DNA from: Maylandia zebra
Lineage: Eukaryota; Chordata; Actinopteri; Cichliformes; Cichlidae
Length of the DNA stretch: 64,000 bases
Direction: 5' to 3'
NCBI RefSeq assembly: GCF_041146795.1
Contig: NC_135174.1
Coordinates: 19,896,878 to 19,960,877 of the forward strand
A model generated the notes under the pieces. That model saw nothing but the letters and a program-made list of their open reading frames with translations, was not told where the DNA came from and did no database searches. Shown in pieces: positions 41,101 to 53,100 of this stretch; within the stretch, counting starts at the first letter, position 1; every line of letters begins with the position of its first letter. The translations under genes were made by a program, and so were the position numbers.

Positions 41101-44100
41101 AAAAAACAAAAAAAAACTAAAACACATCAACAACCAGAAAAAAGAACAATAAAAAAGTCACCAGCCATGTTATGACCAGTTTTGTGTAGGATCTACTTTC
41201 TTTTTACTAAACTACACCTGCAAACCATATAACAGAAGGAGACTTAATAAGAGTCTCATGTTTGTGAAAAAGTGACAGGATTTATGTTAGCAAAGAGAGG
41301 AAGGAATTTTCAAGTTAGATAGTTGTAAAATTATAAAAAAGCTTATGAAAGATATAATAATGTATTTTTGGAATCTTTGGGGTAACAGAAGCAAGCTTAT
41401 AAAAAAATAAATATGTTACCATTTAGTGTGATTTCTTAACCGACTGGGTTCCATGTAGACCACAGAGGTTTATCTTTTGTCATATCTCAAAATGTGTGTT
41501 GTTTTTTATAAATTGTCCCCAGCTGGGACATACCCTGGTCATGCCACACATGGGAAGGAGAGCTGTTTCTGCTACACTGCAAGCCCCAAACCAAGCAGCA
41601 ATGACCCTCCTTGGAGTGAGGAAAACTCCACCTGCTGTTGTGATTGTTCACTGCTCAGCTGGAAAATCTTCTTTAAAAAGTGTTACCTTTACTCCAAAAA
41701 CAGACAGGAGGATAGCAACTGTTTGCTCCTCCTGTCACATGGCAGCATGCCCTGCAAATTGTGTGATATAACTGACTGTAATGTGGTTTTAGTCATTTCT
41801 GATCCATGTATAATCGTAGTAAGAGCTTGATTGAGATTAACAGTAAAAAGTTTGGTTCATAGTGGGTTTTGATTCTTTTTCGATTGTGTTCATAATATTT
41901 ATGGACAGAATTACTAAGCATACCCCATAGATTGTGGGTTAAGGGTGCAATATACTCAGATTTTAAACCCTTCCAGCTCCAAAGATCTACAACTCCTCCG
42001 TCTCCTCCCTTCTCTGGAGGAGCAGTTGTTAATTCCAGCAGTTCTTCGACATGGCCCCCACATCTCCTTGTTGTCTTGTCAAATCCTGGGCTGGAGTCCC
42101 AGCTGTCTGTATTGTTGTCTCATTCCCAAGACCAGAAAATTTCCCACAGAACGCCCGCTCCGGAGTCCATTCTCTATAAGATTCCTCTGGTCTACCAAGA
42201 TGGCGTCAGGGACCAGGAGCTGCTGGCCATCAAGTGGGCCTTGGAGGAGTGGCAGCACTGGCTTCTTGGGGCAAAAGAACAACTCCTAATTTGGACCAAC
42301 CATCAGAATTTGATACACATTCAAACAGCCAAGCAACTCAATCCCACACAGGCTCTTTAGGCTCTTTTTTTTTTTTTAAATCCTACAACTTTCATCCTGC
42401 CTATTGTCCTGGTTCCAAAAACGCTAAGGTGGAAGCGCTCTCCAGACAGTTTTCCCACTCCACCATTTGTGCTGCCCTGTCTGCTGAACCAGCACCTTCT
42501 AAAACTCCTGCTGGTCGTTCCCTCCCAAAGTCGTCAGGAGGCTTTGCACACTTCTCCCTGCTCTCGGGGCATCCTGACCCAAATATGACCCTCCAACTCC
42601 TCCGACGTGTCCTCTGGTGGCAGTCAGTGGGTCGGATGTCCGTGAGATTGTTTCTGCTCATGAGGTCTGTGCCCGGACCGAGGCCTCCACCCAACTTTCT
42701 GCAGGGCATCTTCAGCCCCTCCCTATTCCGAGACGTCCCTGGTCCCACATCCAGCTTGATTTTGTTACTGGTATTCTATCTGTTAACGGTCTAAACACCA
42801 TCCTCACCATGTCTTCACGCTACCTCTTCCTCTACCAGTCTCTCCCCCTTTTAAGTTTGTCGTGGCTTTCATCCCCCCCACCAAGAGACAGAGGTCGTCC
42901 ACCCTGTCTTCCATGTTTCGCAGCTCAAGCATCGCATCACCTCCCCGGCTAGAACCGCTGTCTGAGAGATTCAGATGCTGTACCAACCTGTTACAGTGAA
43001 AAGAGTGCTGTGCATAAATGCAAATATGTTTATTTAATGGCTAATCTACGTGTCTACCCTCAGATATGGTCATGAGCTGTGGGCAGTGACTGAAAGAAAG
43101 TTTCCTCTGTAGGGAGTCTGTGCTAAGCCTTAGAAGATAGGATGAGGTCATTTGGAAGAGATTCAGAGTACAGCCGACTAGAGATGGCACGATACCACTT
43201 TTTTATGTCCGATACCGATACCGATATCATAAATTTGGATATCTGCCGATACCGATATGAATCCGATATAGTGTTTTTTAATCAACAAAACTGTTTTTTA
43301 AAATATCTTGCTGCATTTTGCAAGTCTGCAAGTTCATACTCAAGTTTAAAACAACAACTACACTAAAGCTATTCTGTTATACCTGTATACAAAAAAAATA
43401 TTTCATAGTTCAGCAATACTGATCAATCTAATAAACTTAGACCTACACCATTCTCCCTATTCTGGTATTTTAAAGAGTACTTAGCGTAAATATTAAGCAA
43501 CCTAACTAATAGGGTTCCAACTCCCAGCAACAACAAAAATAAATAAATAAAAAATAGGGAACCACCCCTCACGCGCCACCTCATGATGCTTAATCGACGT
43601 AATCAACCTTAATTTGATGCAGTGTGAAAAAAAATGCACAGAAATATTAAATAGATTCAACATCTTTCTTCAACAAAATTGCAGACAGCACAGATGGTAC
43701 CTTCCCAAAGGAAAAAGTACTATAGCTTACTAGGGTATATATATTAGACTTAATAGTCACTATATACAGTAATTGACTTCTATTCGTTTTACATCAAATT
43801 AAAACTTTGGGTGTCAGATAATTATTTATTAAAAGCTCGACATTTTAAATGAGAATAAGAAAGAAAAGTATGTCTTTGTGCCCCCTTTTCCCAGTTAATG
43901 CCCTATCGGCCCCCCTGGCTAAACTTTGCTAGATCCGCCCCTGCACAGTTACCAGGGTCAGCTAAGTAGAAAACGATCCTGGTGTAGAAAGTAATATTAA
44001 ATAAATTCTAACAACAGCTTATCAAGCTTAAACGTGCTGCTGTTGTTCAGCCGCTGGTTTCCTCTTTCTGGTGCAAAGTGGGCCAAAAACAAACAAGAGA

Positions 44101-47100
44101 GACAGACTCGCGACAGAAAAGCCGATCAGCTGATCGTTAAGCAGTTTCATGATTGAAGTAGCAGCAGGAGAGCGAGAGGCAGTCGCTCGTTAAGCTTAAC
44201 GTGGGAATGCTTTACAAACATTCAGAGATGGACTTACACACTTGCTTTACTTCTCTCGGGGATAACTTTGTCGGAGATGAAATGCCAGGTTGCTAGCGAA
44301 GCTCCAAATGCTATCCAGACCACCGACAGGTCGCATGCCACAGCCGCTCTATCACGTGATGCATACTGCTCCGACGTGCTAACGTTCTGAGGTGAGTTAC
44401 GGCGTGTTGCAAGTTTTGTGAGGTGCTTTCGTGATATTTAATGGATCGGATTACATTTTTTATTTTTCTCCGATATCCGATCCAGTAATTTAGGTCAGTA
44501 TCGGACCGATACCGATACATAATATCGGATCGGTCCATCTCTACAGCCGACTACTTCTACACATCAAAAGGAGAGTTTGAATTAGTTTGGGTTCAGCCAT
44601 GTAATGGCGGTACCAAAGCAGATCCATGACACACTGGGGAGAGTGCATCTCTTATTTCAATTGTTTTATATTGGGGTCACTGGAGCCTAACCTAGGTGTC
44701 ATAAGGCGAGAGGTGAGGTACACCCTGGACAAATCACAGGGCCAACATAGAGAGCAAGACAACCATTCATGGTCACATTCATACCAACAGACAATTTAGA
44801 ATCATTACTTAACCTAACCCCTCTGGACTGTGAGAGAAAGCCAGAGTATTCTGAGAGAATCCATGCATAGAAGGGGAGAACATGCAAACTTCACACAGAA
44901 AGACAGATGAGGGATTTGAACATAAAATAAGTTTTGCTTTTATTATAATTTTGCTATTATATTGCTTCTTGCAATAAATTATTCTTGGGGTGCTCAGGCA
45001 CCCAGTTGTTAGCTCATGTATGTTAAATATGTTGGTAGGATGAAGGTTAATTGCACATCCAGCATAAACAGCACAACATTAGCACACCCAGAGTCGTGCA
45101 ATATTTACTTGTCTTTTAGGTCCCTTTTGGTCTCAACCAATTTGTGAGAGAAACAGCTGAATTTTTAGGTCTGGCCACCTAGAGCTCCACTATGTTTACC
45201 AGCTAATTGCCAAATTTGTCCGCCTCCCATTTGGTGGAAAATAATGTAACAAGGGTTTACAAAGAGCCTTTTTCTTGAGAACAGCTGGCTGCTGTGGCAT
45301 CTGGTAAACAACATCAGTAACAGCAAAGCAAAACAGAGTTGCAGGCTACAAAACAACATAAAGATCTGATAGATGCTAAAATGCCCCACATACTGATGGA
45401 ATAGGCGGAAATTTACAATGACAGTGTCACATTTCACAAAATCATTGTTACTATATAACTGCTGACTCTAGCAGTTTTAAAGTAGCTGGTGGATTCATCT
45501 TAAACAAGGTTGCCAGGAAACAAATGAACTTGGTGAACGATTTCCATGACCTAAAACTGTGTCACACACTACTTCGCTGCATTTCCTTACAGAAGCACAG
45601 CCCGGAAGATAATGGTATTGTTTCAGATAATGATGTGCAACCCGCTCATATGTCAAGTCCTTATGAAAACCTTTTGTAGTTCTCCTGTTATTTATTGTCA
45701 TGTCTTTAAAAATGGCACTGACCTGAGCAAAATGCATTTCCCCTTGTGCACAATTTGCATATATCTAGCTGTGTAACTGCCTCGAAGCAGCAGCTAAAAA
45801 AAATCACACACATCTGTCATACGGCGCTCATATACAACTCCCACATGTGAAAAATGAAATTTAAACACTAGATTTAATTTGCAGTGAAGATCAAGTAGCT
45901 TTTCCAGCTCTACTCGTTTTGTTTAGAATATGCTGCATCGAGAATTCAGTTCAGGGCCAGGATGTGATAGAGCCATTATGGGTTTTAAATCCTCCTATAA
46001 TCATGTCAACAAAAGCGACGCAACTGCACTGAGCCCCCGTGCAATCTATCAGAGATTATTATTATTATTATTACACCGCAATCAAAACCATTCCAGCTGC
46101 TTTCTTATCCACGATTAGCGTCGCCGCTGTTGTCTGCGCTCGCATCTGAATTCTTCACCGAGTATGGCGCCTTGCAGTTGGACAGGCTCATCAATCAAAA
46201 GCTGTCATCATCCATTACTTTTACATTTAATAAAGTACCTTAGCGGTTCTGGGGAAAAAATAAAATCTGCAGAGAGTGTGTTACTGGGCTGCCGGACATT
46301 TAAAGCATGAAACCGTAAATCATAAGAGAGACTGTCCCGTTTTGGTGGATTTCCATTTAAGTTCATTTTAGAAGACTCTTTCATGTTCTGAGTTTTAATT
46401 GCCAAGTTAGAGCAATTCGCAGCTACGTTTATTTTCTCACGATTATCACAGAATGCAAACCACAAGTTCACCTCAGTTTTCTTTGACAACACATTATGCT
46501 TGAACAATTTCCTGAGGTTGTACACGTTGACGTGTAATCACAGCCACCTTTTTTTCTCTTTTTTTTCTTAATCTAATTAGTAAAATGCTTCAGTAAAGGG
46601 ACAAAAGTAGTCTAATTGTTCAGCATAAATAAAGGTTGAATATGAGGCTCCTCTGTTAAATCAGAGTCAGCGAGTGGGCAGCTTATTGTTTCAAAACTGC
46701 CCTTGAATAAAGAGCAGTCTGTGGAGCTGAGTTGATGTCTCAATTGGCTCACTTAAAAAGGCACCAGAGGTGTCTAAAGTCTCCGGTTAGGTCCTTTGTT
46801 CTACCCAGGGCTTGCAGGTACACCTTCTTGGAGTTCTTTGCTGTCTTGTTGAATTTGCAATGAAGAGAGCTCTGATCAATTAAGTCTGCAGAATTAGTCC
46901 CAAAGGGAGTTGTGATGCGGATGAAATCAATGGTATTCAAATAGAAGTCGCCCGCACTACAGCAAGCGAGGCGTTTTCTTGAGATTACATTAGTTATTCC
47001 CCTTGTTGTAGGCTAAGAACAGATGACTGGGATAACATCTCCAGCTGCTTCTTCTCACATCTTCTTCCTTAGAGGAAGCGTGGGTGTGGCATTACAACCG

Positions 47101-50100
47101 ACCTCCCACTCTCACCTTGCAGCTAGAACACATTGTTAGGAGCTGCTAATTAGCAAGCGCGTGTATGATTAGTGCACATATACCCTGACCTGTGAAATGA
47201 TTCATACCGCACTTTATTCCCCTGACCTTCTTAAAGGGATTCCTGTATGCTAAGATGAGAGTGACTGCTTTGTTAAAACAAGCACAGGAACCTAATCTGC
47301 TGTGATTTAAACTTAAAGGTCAGGCAGATACAACCTGACATAGCAATGGTTCACTTATGGTTGACAATGAATAACATTTGGACAAAACATCAATGAATCA
47401 TAAACCTTGACATATTAATTTCAAGAAATGACCTGTTTACTGAGCAACACTTTAATATTCTTCAAAAATATGACTTAGAAATATGGCCTATATTACACAT
47501 TTATGTTGTTTATTGCTTAAAAATAATCTCTCTGCCTGAAATTTTTTAGAGAAATCAGATTAATGTAAGTAAAGTTTCAAAACACTCGGATGAATCAGTG
47601 CAGCTTTTCCCCCCCGATTTACATAGTTAATCTCCGTATATAACAAAGAGCTTGTAATTAATTATTAACTTGATCCCATCCAATCATGAACTAATAGCAG
47701 ACAGACTCCATCTTATTGCTTTTTTATTGCTATTTTGACATACCAAAGTCAATTTGAAAAAAGCAAGAGGTTTTAGACTTGGTCCCCTTTAAAGGAACTA
47801 TTTAAAAGGCAGTGAGATCACAAGTTCATTTCACACGGTTGCAATAATTTTGTACGTGCCGTAGTCTCCAACCACTGTTTTCCCTAATGTGCAATTCCCC
47901 AATGATCTTATGAAATATCAAAGATTATAACATCTTTCCGGAGGAAAGGAGTCTTTTATGAGAAAAAAAACAAAACAGCGTTTAACTGAAACATTACACA
48001 ACTGAACTTCATGTTCAAATTGTCTATTCCACCTCCACAGCTGAAGTTCTTTTCTCAGCTAGGAACAGACCCCACGGAGAAAAATGGAGCCTGGTGGGAG
48101 TTCTGAGTTGAGCCCTCAGCAACAAAAGCAATTACAGCAGGCTTTTCAAACTAATGGATCTGACTGAAGGCTCGGTCTCTCCTTTCCTGAATCGCAACTG
48201 TGTTCTCACCCTTCACAATCTCTGACACCTCACACCAGCGCTCACCACGAGCTGGATGACCTCAGACAACTGTCGCAGTTAAAAGAAGAAGTTGGTGCTT
48301 TGATAGCGTGTGCTGCACCATTTCATTGTCTAAAGGAGATGGCTAAAGGCAAAGAGCACTTAGCTTTTCATTATTTCAATATGAAGTATTGAGCTGTGAA
48401 AATTGTCTCTGAATGCTGTACTTTACCATACACATAAGCTGAAATAGACAATAGGCTTTAAATGAAACCACTCATCAATCCTCAGCTCTTCAAAGACAAT
48501 CCTTTCCAATCAGATAAAATCAGTTTTTATGACTTACTTTCATCAGAACCAACATTCTCCTCCATGTTTTTGATGTAGTCATCCTGCAAGGAAAAAACAT
48601 ATTTGCATTAATGGCTTTAATAATTTATTCCAGGCAACATCATAAAGGAGATTTGCTCTTGGATTTTTAGAGGCTTAATTAAAATTCAGAATAATAGAAA
48701 TAATCAGGGAAGATAAGAGAAATGCATAATTATATGGAAACTCGAACGGCACTTTAAATCAAGTACATTCATCTCATTCATGTTAATTGTAATTGAAAAG
48801 AGAGAGTAAAGATGCTAAAAGTAAATAATGGTGCCAACAAAACCTTGGGAGCTCTTTAGCCCTAGGTTTAAAAGTAATATAAATAATAATAACTAGAAAG
48901 AGTTTGCCTAAGGCCCAAAAACACAGTGGTTTCACCTTGAGGTTATTATTTATTACCACTGCTATTTAAATTGTACTTTTTAGCTGATGACGTTCTTTTA
49001 TACTCTATATATTATTGCAAGTCAAAAGCACAACATCCAGTCAAATTCTGCATATTTTTATTATCTGGCTCCACATGTTGCACTGCTGTGGTGTCTATTT
49101 TATATCCATTTTGTTGTTCCTAGGTACAGGTTTGGTAAAAAACTAAACCCTAACAAATTCAGTAACAAGCTTGCTCTTAATTAAAAAAATTAAATCAGCC
49201 TTTTTTCAAGACTCTGAGATAATAATATATTTGTTTATTTCTCTTGAGAGTTTACGCTTCTCTTATTTCATAATAAAATAAAATTTTAGTCTTATATGAG
49301 CCAGCCTGAGATCATCAAGCCAGACTTTCCAGGCTGTTCCCTGTCAGGGATTTGTTCTGGAGGTGACTTTGGCTCTGAAGGTCTCAGATTTAGTGTGAAT
49401 TCCCCTGGAGAGATCAGGCTGACTGTCTCCTTACAAATCTCCAGATCTAATCGTTAAAAAAAAATATATTCTTTTGAAAAAGCCAAAATGTGGGTTTGTA
49501 CAGAAATTTAAGTATTCCCTTCTTCTTATTTTCTTTTTAAACCACAAAATGTTTCAGTGTTTATAAAGAAAATGCACAACTGGAGAAGCAATACCGTGGT
49601 TTTGGAAATAAAACTTGATTAATTTTTCTCACAGAGGATTGTGCGTGACTCATAGTTGGAGTGCTGCTAAGGCTTGGATTAGCATGCAGCTCTCTCTGCT
49701 GAATAATCAGTACAGCACAACTATGACAGAAAATATCTGGTTCTTTGATAAAAACTTAGACTTTAGACCTGCCCGTCACGCTGAACTAAAACTAAAACTT
49801 AAAGCCATAACATGGACCCACAGGATGAAAAGCATTACAACACAGCTTATAAAACTAAAGCAATAAATGTCCTCTCTGTGAGCTAGGAAATTACAAAGTA
49901 TTAAAAATGCGCTCCATTATTAGCAAAATATGTATCATCACAAGTCGCACGTAAGATTTTAACAGGATAAAAAAAAAAACTGTTTCTTTTTCTATCCATC
50001 CATCCATCCATCCTCATCCGCTTTGTCCGGGGCCAGGTCGCGGGGGCAGCAGCCTAAGCAAAGAGGCCCAGACCTCCCTCTCCCCAGCCACCTCCTCCAG

Positions 50101-53100
50101 CTTATCCGGAGGAATACCAAGGCGTTCCCAGGCCAGCCGAGAGATATAATCTCTCCAGCGTGTCCTGGGTCTGCCCCGGGGCCTCCTCCCGGTAGGACAT
50201 GCCTGGAACACCTCACCCAGGAGGCGCCCAGGGGGCATCCTTGTCAGATGCCCGAACCACCTCAGCTGGCTCCTTTCGATGTGGAGCAGCAGCTGCTCTA
50301 CTCTGAGCCCCTCCCGGATGGCCGAACTTCTCACCCTATCTCTAAGGGAGAGGCCAGCCACCCTTCGGAGGAAGCTCATTTCTGCCGCTTGTATCCGCGA
50401 TCTCGTTCTTTCGGTCACTACCCACAGCTCGTGGCCATAGGTGAGGGTAGGAACGTAGATCGACCGGTAAATTGAGAGCTTCGCTTTTACACTCAGCTCC
50501 CTCTTCACCATGACGGACCGGTGCAGCGTCCGCATTACTGCAGCTGCAGCCCCAATCCGTCTGTCGATCTCCGGCTCCCTTCTCCCATCACTCGCGAACA
50601 AGACCCCGAGATACTTGAACTCCTCCACTTGGGGCAGGAACTCATCCCCGACCCGGAGTGGGCACTCCACCCTTTTCCGGCTGAGAACCATGGCCTCAGA
50701 TTTGGAGGTGCTGATCCTCATTCCCGCTGCTTCACACTCGGCTGTGAACCGTTCCAGTGCGAGCTGGAGGCCCTCACCCGATGAAGCCAACAGAACCGCA
50801 TCATCTGCAAAAATCAGAGATGAGATTCTGAGGCCACCAAAGCGAAAGCCCTCCGCCACTTGGCTGCGCCTAGAAATCCTGTCCATAAAAATTATGAACA
50901 GAACCGGAGACAAAGGGCAGCCCTGGCGGAGCCCATCACCCACCGGGAACGAGTCCGACTTATTGCCGGCAATGCGAACCAAGCTCTTACAACGGTTATA
51001 TAGGGATCGAATGGCCCGTAGCAATGGGCCAGACACCCCATATTCCCGCAACACCTCCCACAGGACACCCCGAGGGACACGGTTGAATGCCTTCTCCAAG
51101 TCCACAAAACACATGTAGACTGGTTGGGCAAACTCCCATGCACCCTCAAGTATCCTGGAGAGGATAAAGAGCTGGTCCAGTGTTCCGCGACCAGGACGAA
51201 AACCGCATTGTTCCTCCTGTATCCGAGGTTCGACTAACGGACGAACTCTCCTTTCCAGCACCCTGGCATAGACTTTCCCAGGGAGGCTGAGGAGTGTGAT
51301 CCCCCTGTAGTTGGAACACACCCTCCGGTCCCCTTTCTTAAAGATGGGGACCACCACCCCGGTCTGCCAGTCCACAGGTACTGCCCCTGATCTCCACGCA
51401 ACATTGCAGAGGCGTGTCAACCAGGACAGCCCTACAACGTCCAGAGCCTTCAGGAACTCGGGGCGGACCTCATCAACACCAGGGGCTCTGCCACCAAGGA
51501 GTTGTTTAACTGCCTCAGTGACCTCGCCCCCGGAAATTGGCGGGTCATTCCCCTCATCCCCAGACTCTGCTTCCTCCTCGGAAGATGTGTCAGTGGGATT
51601 AAGGAGGTCCTTTTTCTTTTTCTAAAGCTTTCATATTACTGTCATGAAAAATGTCAACTTTGTGACATTATATCTATAAGAAGTTAATATGTGAACCTCA
51701 AGCCAAATTTGTTTTTCCTTAGCTTTAAGCAAGGTCAGGGAAGAACTGCCAAACTCATCTTCACTGTTGCAGAAGTAGCTTCTAACATAAAGTAAACGGT
51801 GCAAGATAAGCCTCAGCAAGCTGTATCTCATAAAAGGACTTGAACTATCTTAGCTGCTGCACTGGTGCAAAGGGAATATTTGCAAACCAACTCTGTTTTT
51901 TTAGAGTGTGTCCCCGGCGGCACTGCGCTGGAACGATAATAAAAACTCTGCGTCCCCAGGCTGTATCCATGCTGACCCATTTCTCTGTGTGTCAGGACAG
52001 AGAGGATCAACTATTAAGCAGTTACAACTCGGCACAAGGCCCAGAGAGGACCCCGAGGATCAGGTCTGTTCAGTTTAGCTCAGTCTTACTCTGCTCAGGG
52101 GACACGAAGACTGAGCTCTCAAGTCAAGCTGAACAAGTATAGCTGAAGGCTTAAATACAGTGTACAGAGGGAGGAGGTAAAGAGATAGTGTTAGTGTTTA
52201 TACCTGTTTTTCTACTGTTTTTCTTAAAGAATGCATTTCACTCAAGAAAATGAAATTTCATTAAAACTCTTGGTTTTAAAGAAGCCCCTTTAGTTGGATT
52301 TACTGAACAGAGTTATGAAAAGCGGTTGCACACTACAGAGTCACTTCTAAGTATGCCCACCCTTAAGGTGCAGGAAGCCGCTGCAGTTTTCTCCTGAACT
52401 ATAGGTGTCAGCCTTCAGACTGATATAGGAAGAAAAGAAGTCAAAACCAGAAGCACAGACTTGCAAAAGTTTTTCCAAAAAGTTTTCAAACTGTTGCAAC
52501 ACTTCCCACTTTATATCTGCATATCTCTGAGCTTTGTAGTAGAATATCATTAAAATGGCAGCAAAAACCAACACGATGATTCGTGTCTTCAATGCAGCTG
52601 CAGCGGCCGCGGCACAACCTGCCAGGTTAGGAAAATCAAGAGGTGCACGACCAGTTGTTCATTGCCTAACGCCAGGCCACAGCGGTTTGCGGTGAACATA
52701 AAAACATGCTAAGAAACTTAAAAAGCCATTAGGTAAACCTGCCAAAACATAGCATTTTGGTGATAACATGAATAAATCAAATAAATGTAAACTGTTTCTT
52801 AGGATTTATTTAACATGGTTGTATAGAACCACTTGACATAACTTTGATGTAAAATGTTCTATTTATGAACCACAATTCAAATTATTTTAATATTATTTAT
52901 TCAGAGTGTGTTTGACTTTGTCTGTACTCGAATTGGATTTTATATTTTTTAGCCATTTTTTCTAATCGTATTTGTGTCACACTAATGGAGCTGGATTGAA
53001 AGGGGGAAAAAAATCACTACTATTAACAGTGATGTCGTATAAGTGCTAAGCTATCATGCAGGTGAAACCAAGGGTGTAAAAAGTGTCAGAGCAAAGACAA

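Larger units (their letters stand above)
36971..48537 (-). other. spock2: spock2 intron of 11.6 kb, transposon-rich
   Basis: This intron holds, in order along +: a TTA-rich simple tract near 38205-38235, a Tc1-like relic (38249-39120), a gypsy relic (41945-42960), a non-autonomous hAT element (43179-44543) and a dispersed repeat (44671-44910). The outer parts, about 36971-38200 and 44911-48537, show no coding sequence I can support. Confidence 0.6.

Noticed and set aside
41477-41830. Open frames of 91-117 codons upstream of the gypsy relic
   Set aside because: No recognisable domain, overlapping frames in competition; could be part of the retrotransposon's untranslated or LTR sequence, but I could not find matching LTRs.
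49986-50012. CCATCC tandem run as a microsatellite
   Set aside because: It is the GATG-type 3' tail of the Rex3 LINE rather than an independent repeat.
50510-51118. Forward open frames over the Rex3 element
   Set aside because: Antisense shadows of the uninterrupted reverse-transcriptase frame; GC-rich sequence lowers stop density.
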